The notes under the pieces are model-generated. The model ran no database searches and had not been told where the DNA came from. It saw only the letters and a list, made by a program, of their open reading frames with translations. From JALZAI01 sp038207565 (GTDB lineage Bacteria; Actinomycetota; Actinomycetes; Mycobacteriales; Jatrophihabitantaceae), in the NCBI GenBank assembly GCA_038207565.1, contig JBBQZQ010000024.1, forward strand, positions 1 to 64,000: a stretch of 64,000 bases of DNA. Direction: 5' to 3'. Within the stretch, counting starts at the first letter, position 1; each line of letters starts with the position of its first letter. The position numbers were made by a program, and so were the translations under genes. Of the stretch, positions 7,335 through 16,558 are shown one piece after another.

Positions 7335-8521
7335 ACCACAGTTGGCGAAGTTGCGGAATCCGTGTGCCAGGCGGCGGGTCTTCTCGATGAGCAGGTTGAC
7401 GGCTTCGGTGCCGCCGTTGGACACGCCCTTGGTGGCGAAGTAGGCCAGCACCTGCGCCCGCCAGGCTCGGAGGGTGCGTCCGAGTCGGGCGACTTCGGGG
7501 AGCGGGCAGGACGGGAATGAGTTAATCACCTGCTCGGCGATGCGGCGGCCCTCGGCGGGGTTGGTGGCGGTGTAGGCGGCGCGCAGCTTCTGATAGCACT
7601 GCCAGGCCACGGTCACTTCCCAGCTCGGGTCGCCGGCTTCGAGTCCGGCGTTCAGGCGAGCGGTCTTTTTGTCGCTGAGGTGTTCGTGGCCGTGGCGCAG
7701 TAGTCCGCGGATCTTGTAGAGCGGATCATCAACTCGGCGGCCCGTGCCCACACTGCGACCAGCCCGTCGCCCTATCAGACCTACTCGACCGGGAGGCCAC
7801 CATCACCGCCAACCGGGCCGGAAAGCGATAGCCTCGGTGCGTCCTGCCGGGCGCCCTCGGCGTAGGCACCGCCGCGGTCGCGGCAGATCACCTCAGTGCC
7901 GGGATGCTCGCGCAGCCAGTTGGCAAATGTCTCCGCCTGCCGATCGGCGAGCAGATCGATCGGTCGGTGGGTCTGCATATTCAGCAACACCGTGCCGTAG
8001 ACGTGACCGCGGCGCAGCGCGAAGTCGTCCACCCCCAACGTCGAGACGGTACCGACCTGCGGATCAGGCAGCGCCCGCACCAGACGCAGGATCGTCGATC
8101 GATTCGCCGCGATGCCGAGATGCCCGGCAAGCCGCGCCCCGGCACGACCGGCGAGAGCCAGCCCGATTGCCTCCAGCATCCGGCGCAGCAGCACGCTGCG
8201 CCGAGCGTGCCTGGTGGTCAGTCCCTCCACCTGCTCGACGAAGGTGACTCGACCGCACTCGGTCGAATCGCAGAATAGCCGCCGCACCTGCAGCAGGATC
8301 GTGAGTGGCCGCCCACCGACGCCAGCGTCACCGAGCGTGCGTTCGTAGCGGCTGTGCACCCGCGCCGGCGCTGTCCCGCACCCTGGGCACGCCGCCGGAC
8401 CGTCGCGGGTCGAGGCTCGGATGACCACGCCCCCGGCCTCACCGTCGATCTGCTCGATCACCACCCCGGTCAAGTGCGGCAGCAGAACCCGACAGCACTC
8501 GAAGTCACATGTCCAGCATGA
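7335..8521 (-). pseudogene. ISL3-family transposase, broken
   Basis: The N-terminal part (8521 to about 7781, minus) has the zinc-finger start CPGCGTAPARVHSRYERTL, a helix-turn-helix region and the catalytic GVDDFALRRGHVYGTVL of ISL3 transposases. The C-terminal part appears in another frame (7751 to about 7335): IRGLLRHG, AWQCYQKLRAAY, YFATKGVSNGGTEAVNLLIE and GFRNFAN. The central segment between them is missing, and the extreme C-terminus after GFRNFAN is also lost. The N-terminus lacks a clear start codon. It is an inactive remnant next to the island's left end; I could not locate its terminal repeats. Confidence 0.75.
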
Positions 8522-9342
8522 TCAACCCAAAAGCACCAGTCTCATCGGCAACACGCGCAACACCAGCATCACGGAAAGTGCGCCAGAACCAATTTCGGCG
8601 AGCGGCATCACGGTAACGTCCACCACGACCACCGCCCGCCCCGCAGGCTAGGGAGTTTCGGTGATCGAGACTGCGGAGGTTCCAAGATCGTCGGCAGCGG
8701 CGCTCCGTATCGCCCGCACGAATACCTGAGCGATAGTTGTCATCGTGCGCGGCATACCGGACGACCGTGCCATTTGATGGATGCGCAGGCCCGGCCACGA
8801 CATTTTGCGGCGCTTCCGTTGGCACGCTGGACCTCGTTTCACGCCGAGGCTGTCGTCGAGCAGGCGCATGCCGGCCGACTCGCGTCGTCATGCACCGACA
8901 CCGTGGCGGTAAGTGTCTACGGCAACTCGCCAGGCCCGAGCGCACAGGTAATCGGGTGGCGATCCCGTCCGCTATCGCGTGAGCCTGCAGTTTGGCGGGT
9001 CCATGCAGCTCGAAGTGACGGTCTCATCCCAGGGGCCGGCGGGGACCACGGCGTCAGCCTGCGTGCTTGGACTGACGTAGCGCCTCCACGTGACGGCACC
9101 TGCGCCGTGCGCACCGTTACCCAACGTCACTAGGCTAGGGCCCTGACCGAAGTTCCCGCGGACGCTGCGATGAGATGAGATGACCTGTACCCGCAGGCAG
9201 ACCAGGTACGCAATGGATTCGGCGTGACCTGAGGGCCGGCCTGGTACGGCGGCACCTACTCGCTGCCGACGGAGAGCCGCAATTCTGAGCACCTCCACAC
9301 GCGCCTTTGCACCCCTACATCCTCGCCATCCCTGGATCACGA
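8522..9342. other. Region without a recognisable intact gene
   Basis: No frame here shows a credible protein. A plus-strand fragment at 8952-9083 (RYRVSLQFGGSM, then QLEVTVSSQGPAGT, to a stop) and a minus-strand tail ending at 8648 (RTMTTIAQVFVRAIRSA) look like ends of decayed genes but cannot be assigned. The stretch separates the ISL3 remnant from the catabolic operon's last gene and is probably deletion debris. Confidence 0.5.
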
Positions 9343-10074
9343 TCAGAAGTCGATGACCTCGAACGCCACGCCGAATGTGCAGCTCAGACGGGTGCCCACG
9401 ACGCGAGCGGTGGACTCGAGAAACTCCTCGGGATCGGACATCGGCCCGGAGCCAAGACCCGCCAAGTATGCGGAATGCGCTTTGAGCGACTGAACGCCTG
9501 TGGCGAAGTCTTCGGTGACATCCACCCCATGCGTGGCCGCAGGTGACCCCGCCACAAGAACTGTGCGTACGCCCCTCCAGGGTGCGAGGCCGTGCGCTAG
9601 GAGGTCGCGAAACACCCAGCGGTTGGCCGCGTCTCGCACTCCGTCAACGACTGCGCGTCCTACCGCAATGTGATCAGCCTGATTCAGCACACCGGGGGCC
9701 CACGTATCGTGAAAGTTTCCTGTGATTACGACCTGGGGGCGGTGTTTGCGAACTGCAGCCGCGATGTCGCGGCGCATTGGCAGGCCGTACTCGAGCATAC
9801 CGTCGTTGTAGCCGAGGAAGTCCACGACCTGAACGCCCACTATCGCGGCCGACGCAAGCTGCTCTTGCTCGCGTAACGGTCCGGCCTGCTCCGGAGCTAG
9901 TCCGTCGATCCCCGCCTCACCTCGCGTTACAAGGCAGTATGCGACGTTCTTGCCGTGGGACGTCCACTTGGCGATCGCAGCAGCGCACCCGTATTCGAGA
10001 TCGTCGGGGTGGGCGACTATTGCAAGCGCGGCAGACCACCCTTCGTCAACTCGGGCGAGAGGTCCAGCAGTCAT
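9343..10074 (-). CDS. PIG-L/LmbE-family deacetylase
   Basis: A 243-residue protein from the ATG at 10074; a GTG at 10107 would add 11 residues. The N-terminal AHPDDLEYGC holds the His-Pro-Asp-Asp zinc-binding motif of the PIG-L/MshB fold. Further blocks are VTRGEAGIDG, REQEQLASAAIVGV, and TWAPGVLNQADHIAVGRAV with the second zinc His. Known members remove N-acetyl or related acyl groups from sugars or amides. It is the last gene of the long minus-strand catabolic cluster, so it may deacylate an intermediate. Substrate unknown. Confidence 0.8.
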   Translation of the reverse strand: MTAGPLARVDEGWSAALAIVAHPDDLEYGCAAAIAKWTSHGKNVAYCLVTRGEAGIDGLAPEQAGPLREQEQLASAAIVGVQVVDFLGYNDGMLEYGLPMRRDIAAAVRKHRPQVVITGNFHDTWAPGVLNQADHIAVGRAVVDGVRDAANRWVFRDLLAHGLAPWRGVRTVLVAGSPAATHGVDVTEDFATGVQSLKAHSAYLAGLGSGPMSDPEEFLESTARVVGTRLSCTFGVAFEVIDF

Positions 10075-10429
10075 GACGTGAAGCGATGAAATCGTGGGCC
10101 CGAGCACGAGGGTCTTGACGGGCCGTTTCGGCCGTAAGTCGGGTTTCGAAGTGCTACGTTCTCGACGATGGCGCGACCGACCTCGATGGGGTCGTGATAG
10201 CCATAAGCCATATCGGCGGGCCAGATGCCAATGCTCGGTCGGACGAACCGGGTACCGCCGTCTGAGGTCCGGTCACGCGCCACCGCGCGATCGCTGTTCT
10301 GCCTGTCAAGTCTGGGCCGCCTCCCCGACATCGGCGACCGGAAATGGATCTGGTTGCGTGTTCGTGGAGGAGCTGCTGCAGGCTCCCATCTGCGGTATTC
10401 GTGGCATCCCAGCGAGTTGCTGTCTGCCT
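10075..10429. other. Gap with possible decayed minus-strand fragment
   Basis: Between the deacetylase and the FAH gene no intact gene is evident. A minus-strand frame contains PSIGIWPADMAYGYHDPIEV and AIVENVALRNPTYG (about 10105-10235), which reads like the C-terminus of a lost enzyme, but it has no start and I cannot assign it. Confidence 0.35.
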
Positions 10430-11308
10430 TCATGATCTGTGTCCGAGGGCGTTTTTCAGGTCGCCGAGGCCTTTGATGCGGGTTTGGAGGATGTCGCCAG
10501 ACGTCAGGTATACCGGCGGCGTGCGGGCGTTGCCGACACCGCTTGGCGTGCCGGTGAGTAGGACGTCCCCTGCCCGTAGGGTCATTCCGCGGCTGAGTTC
10601 GGCGATCAGCCGCGGGATCGCGAACGCCATTTCCTTGGTCGATGCGTGTTGGACGAGCTCGCCGTTGAGTTCGCACTCGACGGTCATGTCGATGGGGTCG
10701 GAAATCTCGTCGGCGGTTGTGATCCACGGGCCGATGGGCATGGTGGCGTCCAGGCTCTTGCCTTTGAGCCATTGCCCCCCGTGGCTGCGCTGGAGATCGC
10801 GTTGTGAGATGTCGTTGGCTACGAAGTAGCCGAACACGTGCGCCAGGGCATCGGGTTCGGGGATAGACCGCCCGTCGTGTCCGATCACGAGGGCTAGCTC
10901 GGCTTCGTAGTCCCATTTCGCCGACAGGGTGGAGTCGAACGCGATGACGTCATGGGGTCCGATGACGGTGTCGGGTCCTTTCGTGAAGAAGGTGGGGTGT
11001 TCGGGCATCGATGGTGGTCCTTGGCCGTCGCGGCGACCGGCCGACTCGTGGAAGTGGTCTACGTAGTTCCATCCAGTACACAGAATGTCGCGGTTGAATC
11101 GCGTCAGGGGCGGCCCGATCTCTAGCGTCTCGATCGCTGTGTTCGGGATGTTGGCGGCGGCGGCGGACACTGTTTTCAGCGGAAGCAGTCCGCGTACGAC
11201 GTCATCGACGGTGCCTAGCGCTGTCGGCAGCACTCGTACCGTCTGCTGGTCAGCGGAGACGACGCCGATGACGGCGTGATCGGCGGCGCGGATCGATGCG
11301 AGCCTCAT
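10430..11308 (-). CDS. Fumarylacetoacetate hydrolase (FAH) family protein
   Basis: A 292-residue protein with the FAH fold signature: ILCTGWNYVDHFHE, PTFFTKGPDTVIGPHDVI, the metal-binding DYEAELALVIG, GYFVANDISQRDLQ, KGKSLDATMPIGPWI and the C-terminal GDVLLTGTPSGVG. Members hydrolyse C-C bonds of beta-diketo acids or decarboxylate/isomerise ring-cleavage products using Mg. Its start overlaps the stop of the RidA gene upstream (ATGA), so they are co-translated. In this cluster it probably acts after ring opening by the monooxygenase/cupin enzymes (inference). Confidence 0.88.
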   Translation of the reverse strand: MRLASIRAADHAVIGVVSADQQTVRVLPTALGTVDDVVRGLLPLKTVSAAAANIPNTAIETLEIGPPLTRFNRDILCTGWNYVDHFHESAGRRDGQGPPSMPEHPTFFTKGPDTVIGPHDVIAFDSTLSAKWDYEAELALVIGHDGRSIPEPDALAHVFGYFVANDISQRDLQRSHGGQWLKGKSLDATMPIGPWITTADEISDPIDMTVECELNGELVQHASTKEMAFAIPRLIAELSRGMTLRAGDVLLTGTPSGVGNARTPPVYLTSGDILQTRIKGLGDLKNALGHRS

Positions 11309-11703
11309 TCGGCCACGATGGCGATGGCGTTGATTTCGATGAGGTAGTCCTTGTTTGCGAGTTTGGACACCTCGACCATTGTTGAGGCGGGGGGATCGCT
11401 GGCGAAGTATTCTTGGCGCACGACATGGATCTTCGCGAAATCCTCGATGTTGCGGACATAGACGTCGACGCGGGCGATGTCATCTAGGGTGCCTGCGGCG
11501 GCTTCGACCGCTGCGCGCAGGTTTCGGCAGACCTGATGCGTCTGTGCAGTGATGTCACCAATACCGGTGATCGTTCCGTCCACATTGCGTGCGGTCATGC
11601 CGGAGATGAAGACCAGCCGGCCCGCTCCGGGCGCAGTGGTGGCCTGGGCGAAGTGGCCGTTTGGTGCAGCGAGCAGTGGCGAACTCAGTTGGGATTTGGG
11701 CAT
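11305..11703 (-). CDS. RidA family protein
   Basis: A 132-residue protein beginning MPKSQLSSPLLAAPNGHFAQ. The RLVFISGMTARN strand, QTHQVCRNLRAAVEAAAGTLDDIARVDVYV region and the C-terminal EVSKLANKDYLIEINAIAIV match the RidA/YjgF trimeric fold. RidA proteins hydrolyse reactive imines/enamines, and catabolic operon members sometimes act as deaminases of aminomuconate-type intermediates. The family's catalytic Arg, usually near residue 105 in an R-P-S-type motif, is not obvious here. The ATG at 11703 is close to the cupin gene upstream. Confidence 0.8.
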   Translation of the reverse strand: MPKSQLSSPLLAAPNGHFAQATTAPGAGRLVFISGMTARNVDGTITGIGDITAQTHQVCRNLRAAVEAAAGTLDDIARVDVYVRNIEDFAKIHVVRQEYFASDPPASTMVEVSKLANKDYLIEINAIAIVAE

Positions 11704-11714
11704 GTCTTCTCCTA

Positions 11715-12254
11715 CTAGCGGGCGTCTGCGGGCGAGCTGTACCAGTCGGGTTGGCTTGGGTAGTGGGGGCCGTCGTAGAACTCCAGCAGCACGGACTCCT
11801 CCTCGGCGCGGGTGGGACCGTGCAGGCTGCCCCGCGGGTTCCAGTAGAACGACCCCGGGGTCAGGGTGAATGCAGTTGGCACGTACAGGTAGCGCCCCTG
11901 CAGGCAGTACATGAACTGGTTGGAGGCGTGTGCGTGCCGTGAGGGGATGCCGGAGCCTTTCGCGAACCGGACGAGGGAGATCGATGCGCCGGTGTCTTCG
12001 TTGCGCCACAGTGCTTTGTGGCTGAGCCCGGCCAGGCTCTTGGTGGCCCATTCGAGTTCGCCGGTGTGCAGAAGAATCTCCCGGAAGCGGTAGGCAGCGG
12101 TGCCGGTCGAATCCGCTGCTGTCTGTTCGCGGGAGCGATCGGCTGCCGTTCCGCCGTATCGAGCCGGATCGGACAGATTTGCTGCCCATTCTGATGCCTC
12201 GACCCCGCGGGGACACGGTGCGGCGGGAACGATCGGGACGTTGAGGTCAGTCAC
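11715..12254 (-). CDS. Cupin-domain protein
   Basis: A 179-residue protein with a C-terminal single cupin: ASISLVRFAKGSGIPSRHAH, ASNQFMYCLQGRYLYVPTAF, LTPGSFYWNPRGSLHGP and SVLLEFYDGPHYP. His residues in SRHAHASNQ and LHGP are candidate metal ligands. Similar cupins act as dioxygenases, isomerases or decarboxylases on aromatic ring-cleavage substrates. It overlaps the next upstream cupin gene by ATGA, so the two cupins are translationally coupled and may form a pair. Confidence 0.75.
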   Translation of the reverse strand: MTDLNVPIVPAAPCPRGVEASEWAANLSDPARYGGTAADRSREQTAADSTGTAAYRFREILLHTGELEWATKSLAGLSHKALWRNEDTGASISLVRFAKGSGIPSRHAHASNQFMYCLQGRYLYVPTAFTLTPGSFYWNPRGSLHGPTRAEEESVLLEFYDGPHYPSQPDWYSSPADAR

Positions 12255-12898
12255 GCGGCTGGTCCTAGATAGCGCAGTTCGACCAGAAGGTGGGTCTGTT
12301 CGTGTGTGGAGGAGTTGGCGATGTCGGTGGCGCGATCGCCGATCAGGCGGACGCCACCGGTTGGGTCGTCGGCAAGTGGGGCCGGGTCCAACGGCAGCAG
12401 AACCTGGGGGTGCCCCGCCGGGGGCACGCTGATCGTCGCGGCCGGCGGTACGACGATCTGGCAGACGGCAGTGAGCTCGTTGGAAAGCACTGCGTCATCG
12501 GCTGGCACAGCTGTTGTAGCCGCCGCATCGAACGCACCGGCATCTGCGGCTCGGTTCTCCCCGAACGCCTTGAACTCGATCAACCTGTTGCGATAGTGAC
12601 TATCTCCGATGTTGGTGAGCCGGTGCACGGGAGAGGTCGGGCGAAACACGGCTCCTCCTCGCGTTTCGTTGAGGAAGCGCGGCGCGCTGCCATCGAGCCA
12701 GTCCATGCGTCCCGCGGACGCTTGCAGGCACAGGACGAGGTAGGGGTTGTGGTGAAGGTGCCAAGGCTGAACCTCGCCGGGCGCCAGGCTGACCTCCCAA
12801 ACTCGGACCTCGACGTCCTCAACGAGGACGACCTGACCGATCTCGGCGAGCACGATGTGTTCACCATCGGGCGCGGTGACGATTTGTCCTTTGGTCAT
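12251..12898 (-). CDS. Cupin-domain protein
   Basis: A 215-residue protein from the ATG at 12898, which overlaps the monooxygenase stop. The N-terminal cupin has VRVWEVSLAPGEVQPWHLHH (metal-binding HxHH type), NPYLVLCLQASAGRMDW and a later PTSPVHRLTNIG with the third His. The C-terminal third is less conserved and has no second metal set. A role in oxidative or decarboxylating conversion of an acidic aromatic metabolite is plausible, but the substrate is unknown. Coupled to the second cupin downstream. Confidence 0.72.
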   Translation of the reverse strand: MTKGQIVTAPDGEHIVLAEIGQVVLVEDVEVRVWEVSLAPGEVQPWHLHHNPYLVLCLQASAGRMDWLDGSAPRFLNETRGGAVFRPTSPVHRLTNIGDSHYRNRLIEFKAFGENRAADAGAFDAAATTAVPADDAVLSNELTAVCQIVVPPAATISVPPAGHPQVLLPLDPAPLADDPTGGVRLIGDRATDIANSSTHEQTHLLVELRYLGPAA

Positions 12899-14505
12899 TG
12901 GTGTACCTCCCGAGGGTTGCGGTCGCCTACTGGACCGTGAACGACCTTGCGGTAGAGGCGCACGGCCTCTGCGGCGGAGTTCTGGTTCCACGGCAGGATC
13001 GCGGCGACGTGGGCGTCGGGCCGAACGAGGACGAGGTGGTCTCCGCCGAATCCGAATCGGCGGCGCACCCGGTCGCCGGGGTCAAACAGGGCCTTCTCGC
13101 GCAGACCGGAGTCGTGGGGGGCGTCCCAGCGGCTCACGACTAGCTGGCGCAGTCCTCGGACGTGCGATGCGATCAAGGATGGGTGGCGGCGCGTGTCAGT
13201 GAAGTGCAGCGCGAGGAACGTGTCGTCGACGAGATCGTGGAGGTACACCGGGCCGGTCGGGGCGAACAGCGGTAGGTCCGGGACTCGGTCGCCGGCGCGG
13301 ACCGCGCTAGGCTGGACGCCGGTGCGGACCATCGACCAGTCATCGGTGCCGTCCACGTCCAGGCTGACGCCGAGAAGTGAGCGGGTGAACGCGGTTCCCC
13401 AAGCACCGGTCGTGAGGTCGGTGGTGCCCCGTGATCGGCGTTCCATCACCGCTCGTGCCGCTTCGGCCATTTCGCCGGAGCCGCGCACGGCCACCGGCGC
13501 CTGCTCTTGCGCGTAGCCGTCCAGCAGCGATGGGTCGGCCCAGCCGCGTTGTACCCACGCGAGACGCCAGGGAAGATTGGATGCGTCCAGGACGCCGGTG
13601 TTCAGTCCGAGCGCCCACATGGGGGTGATCAGATGCGCGGCGTCGCCCATGAGATAGACGCGTCCAACATTCCAGGTGGTGGCAACGCGGTGGTGAACCT
13701 GGTAGACGTTGCTGCCGAGGACCGCCAGGTCGTCCACGTCGCCGATGAACCGTCGGGCGCGGGCGACGAGAGCTTCTTGATCGGGCTCGGGTTCGCCGGG
13801 TGGCAGCGGGTATAGGAATCGCCAGCAGTGCGGTTGGCGGATTAGGATCATCCACTCTGTGGGGTCACCGAAGTAGGCGAGGTAGGGGTAGTCGCGTGGG
13901 TTTGCGACATCCAGATCGCAGCGTATGTCGACGAGCATGTACCGCTCAGGGAGAGTCTTGCCTTCCACCGTGATGCCGAGTTGCTCGCGGACGCTCGAGC
14001 GACCGCCGTCGCAGCCGAGCAATCGCGACGCTTCGACCGATACCGCGCCATCGGGGCCGTCGAGCTCAAGCGTTACATGATCGCCGGCGTCGCGAAAGCT
14101 GCGCAGCCGGTGGCCCATGCGTAGCACGGCCGGGTCCTTGCGGTGCAGCGCGGCATGTAGCACAGGTTCCAATTCATGTTGGGGGATATTGATGACGAAC
14201 GGAAATCGGGTGTCTTCGGTAAGTTGCCCCGTGAACACGCTGCCGGTGGAGCGGCCGGACGCGCGGTCGAGTTCGCCTATCTCATCGATGCGCAGTGCAG
14301 CTGACAGTACTTCCGGCAGCGCGCCGTATCGGTGCAGCACCTCCAGGGTGCGGGTGAGCACGGTGCCGGCCTTGGTCTCGTGGGAGGGCTGGTCGTGTGC
14401 CTCGAAGACGATGACGGGCACGCCGTAGTGGATCAGGCCGAGGGCGGTGATCAGACCGATCGGGCCAGCGCCGATGATCGCGACGGGGCGGGCAGGTTCA
14501 TCCAT
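12895..14505 (-). CDS. FAD-dependent aromatic-ring monooxygenase
   Basis: A 536-residue class A flavoprotein hydroxylase (PHBH/MhpA type). Visible motifs are the Rossmann GAGPIG near residues 11-16 (ADP binding), GCDGGRSSVRE (DG motif, NADPH/FAD contact) and GDAAHLITPMWALGLNTGVL (GD motif binding FAD ribose). A thioredoxin-like C-terminal domain (LHDLVDDTFLALHF) is present, as in MhpA-type enzymes. It would use NAD(P)H and O2 to hydroxylate a phenolic or heterocyclic ring. It is coupled by ATGA to the cupin downstream and lies three bases from the SDR stop. Confidence 0.88.
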   Translation of the reverse strand: MDEPARPVAIIGAGPIGLITALGLIHYGVPVIVFEAHDQPSHETKAGTVLTRTLEVLHRYGALPEVLSAALRIDEIGELDRASGRSTGSVFTGQLTEDTRFPFVINIPQHELEPVLHAALHRKDPAVLRMGHRLRSFRDAGDHVTLELDGPDGAVSVEASRLLGCDGGRSSVREQLGITVEGKTLPERYMLVDIRCDLDVANPRDYPYLAYFGDPTEWMILIRQPHCWRFLYPLPPGEPEPDQEALVARARRFIGDVDDLAVLGSNVYQVHHRVATTWNVGRVYLMGDAAHLITPMWALGLNTGVLDASNLPWRLAWVQRGWADPSLLDGYAQEQAPVAVRGSGEMAEAARAVMERRSRGTTDLTTGAWGTAFTRSLLGVSLDVDGTDDWSMVRTGVQPSAVRAGDRVPDLPLFAPTGPVYLHDLVDDTFLALHFTDTRRHPSLIASHVRGLRQLVVSRWDAPHDSGLREKALFDPGDRVRRRFGFGGDHLVLVRPDAHVAAILPWNQNSAAEAVRLYRKVVHGPVGDRNPREVHQ

Positions 14506-14508
14506 CGC

Positions 14509-15231
14509 TCACTCCTTCGGGTAGGCGCGGTCGCGAGTGAGCGTCGAGCCGGTCATCGTCGCCGCGTCCGACAGCAGGAACAACAACGGCCCAGCGACAT
14601 CTTCGGGAACCCCGATGCCTGTGGTGCGGCGCCAGAACTCGTACTCCGCACCGGGATTGGCTGCCCGGAATTGTGGGGTGTCGATCACTCCCGGATAGAT
14701 GGTGTTGACCCGGACCCGATCGGGAGCGACTTCTGCGGCCAGCGACTTTGCGAAACTGACCAGAGCGCCCTTGCTGGCCGCGTACGCGGCGGCCTGGGCG
14801 CGGCCGTTCGTCGCCAATCCGGAGGCGAAGACGACGATGCTGCCGCTGCGGGCGGTCTTCATGCTCGGAATGACCGCTTGACAGCACCAAACGACGCCAT
14901 CGAGGTTCACGTCCAATGTGCGCCGCCAGAGCTGCGGGTCGGTGTCGTCGACGTCTTGGCGCGGTTGGATCGCCGCGGCGCATACGAGTCCATCGATGCG
15001 ACCGTGCCGGGCCAGAACGGTCTTTGTCGCAGCGAATACCGCATCGCGATCTGCGACATCGACCACATGGTGCTCCACCCGCGCTCCCGCCGGGCCGCTT
15101 CGGTCGTTGACGTCGAATACGACGGGGGTGCCCCCCGCGGCCGCGTACCTCTCGATCACGGCCGCGCCGATCCCGCTCGCACCGCCTGTCACGATTAGGA
15201 CTTCTCCGGTGGCGTCAAACGCCGTCTTCAC
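14509..15231 (-). CDS. Short-chain dehydrogenase/reductase (SDR)
   Basis: A 240-residue classical SDR: TGGASGIG near residues 15-22 (NAD(P) binding), a VDVAD segment, CAAAI in place of NNAG, catalytic Ser in IVVFASG and YAASKG (Tyr and Lys), and the PGVIDTP loop. It starts at a GTG that overlaps the stop of the small upstream gene (GTGA). It probably oxidises or reduces an alcohol/ketone intermediate of the pathway; cofactor preference cannot be decided by eye. Confidence 0.88.
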   Translation of the reverse strand: MKTAFDATGEVLIVTGGASGIGAAVIERYAAAGGTPVVFDVNDRSGPAGARVEHHVVDVADRDAVFAATKTVLARHGRIDGLVCAAAIQPRQDVDDTDPQLWRRTLDVNLDGVVWCCQAVIPSMKTARSGSIVVFASGLATNGRAQAAAYAASKGALVSFAKSLAAEVAPDRVRVNTIYPGVIDTPQFRAANPGAEYEFWRRTTGIGVPEDVAGPLLFLLSDAATMTGSTLTRDRAYPKE

Positions 15232-15515
15232 CCCTCACCCCCGAGCGAAGCGGAGTCGGTGACTTGGACGAGTCGGCAAGCGCCTGTTGTGGCGAGTTGA
15301 CGGCCGCGTGCTGAGGACGTCCGCCGGACTCGATCAGCGTCTGGCCGCTGCTGAGATCGCGTCGATCCGCCGTCCGTTTCGGTGTGTCCGGCCACCACGC
15401 GTCCCGAGGTGCCCAGATCATGTATGGCGGGAACTTCGGCGCGTCGGCGGCGCGAGCTTGCGGTCGCGGTGGCGACCGTAGGGTCGGCGATCGGCGTGGT
15501 GGCGATCTGGCTCAT
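15228..15515 (-). CDS. Small hypothetical protein coupled on both sides
   Basis: A 95-residue frame whose ATG overlaps the stop of the Ldh-type dehydrogenase (ATGA) and whose TGA overlaps the SDR GTG start. This double coupling argues for a real gene, yet the sequence is low-complexity, rich in Arg, Ser, Thr and Ala (MSQIATTPIADPTVATATAS at the start), with no recognisable domain. A competing minus-strand frame (15215-15421, WAPRDAWWPDTPKRTADRRD) could mean that it is a frameshifted remnant of a longer gene. Confidence 0.4.
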   Translation of the reverse strand: MSQIATTPIADPTVATATASSRRRRAEVPAIHDLGTSGRVVAGHTETDGGSTRSQQRPDADRVRRTSSARGRQLATTGACRLVQVTDSASLGGEG

Positions 15516-16558
15516 TGGTCCCACCCGTCCGGGAGGCAGGCGCCGACCTCGGCGGCTGTGTTGGTGAGGGCTTCGCGAACTTCAACTGGGATCTGCAGGG
15601 GTAGGTTTGCGTGTTGTTGTTCGCGTTGTCCCGGCAGGTAGATGCGGTCGGTGCCGGGAGCGAGGTCAGAGGCCTCCACTTGGGCGATGACGGCCTCGAC
15701 ACGCCCTCCGAACTCGGTCGCGTCACTGAACAGCCCGGGATCGATCGCAATGAAGGTGTGCGCACAGTCATTAGGGATAGCAGTGTCGGCGTACAGGCCC
15801 GCGACTGCGGCACCGGAGGATCCGCCGCTGAGCGCTCCGGTGAGCAGGTCGAGCATGAGGGCGAGGCCATAGCCCTTTGGGCCTGCTATCGGCAACAGCA
15901 TCCCGGCGATAGCGGCTTCGGCGTTCGTGGTGGGTCGGCCGGCTGGATCTGTGGCCCACGAGGAAGGAATGGGGCGTTCCTGCTGGGCGGCGAGGCGGAT
16001 CTTGCCCAGCGCCGCCTCGGACATGGCCATGTCCAACACCAGCGGGGAACCGGATGGACGCGGGACCCCGATTGCCATTGGGTTGTTGCCGACGACCCGG
16101 GTCGCCCCGCCAGGCGCCGGCATCAGCGGTCGGGTGTTGGCTGCAGCGATACCGATGCAGCCTGCTCGGGTGGCGGCCTCGACGTAGCGGTAGGCCCCGC
16201 CGAAGTGGAAAGCGTGACGCACGGTCACGATACCGACTCCGAACTCGGCCGCCTTGCTGATCGCCATCGTCATGGCTTGGTCAGCGGTGAGCTGGCCGAG
16301 GGCGTGGTTGGCGTCGAGCACCGCGACGGCGTGGCTGTCGCGGATGACCTCCGCGGCGTCATGGGTGCTGACCGACCCGGCGCGTAACCGTGCGGTGTAC
16401 ATGGGGACCAGCAGCAGCCCGTGGGAGGCGATTCCGCGTCGGTCCGCGTCCAGAAGTGCCTCGGCGACGGTGCGCGCCGAGGGAGCGGAGACCCCGACTG
16501 CTTCGAAGATCCGTGATGCTATGGTCGCCGCGAGTTGCCCATCGGTGCTCGTGATCAT
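15512..16558 (-). CDS. Ldh-family (malate/L-lactate type) dehydrogenase
   Basis: A 348-residue NAD(P)-dependent oxidoreductase of the YlbC/AllD/MdhB family, which is unrelated to classical Rossmann lactate dehydrogenases. Landmarks are RGIASHGLLLVPMY with the conserved SHG, VRHAFHFGGAYRYVE (catalytic His), NTRPLMPAPGG, NNPMAIGVP, LVLDMAMS and GPKGYGLALMLDLL. Family members oxidise 2-hydroxyacids such as malate, lactate, ureidoglycolate or sulfolactate. The ATG at 16558 overlaps the amidohydrolase stop. Confidence 0.85.
   Translation of the reverse strand: MITSTDGQLAATIASRIFEAVGVSAPSARTVAEALLDADRRGIASHGLLLVPMYTARLRAGSVSTHDAAEVIRDSHAVAVLDANHALGQLTADQAMTMAISKAAEFGVGIVTVRHAFHFGGAYRYVEAATRAGCIGIAAANTRPLMPAPGGATRVVGNNPMAIGVPRPSGSPLVLDMAMSEAALGKIRLAAQQERPIPSSWATDPAGRPTTNAEAAIAGMLLPIAGPKGYGLALMLDLLTGALSGGSSGAAVAGLYADTAIPNDCAHTFIAIDPGLFSDATEFGGRVEAVIAQVEASDLAPGTDRIYLPGQREQQHANLPLQIPVEVREALTNTAAEVGACLPDGWDQ

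Noticed and set aside
8505..8945. Minus-strand open frame of 146 codons
   Set aside because: No family-like motif, strongly Arg-rich first half, and it lies in the debris between the ISL3 remnant and the deacetylase.
10071..10916. Minus-strand open frame overlapping the FAH gene
   Set aside because: It is Arg/Pro-rich and out of frame with the well-supported FAH gene. Only a short unassignable tail at 10105-10235 is noted.
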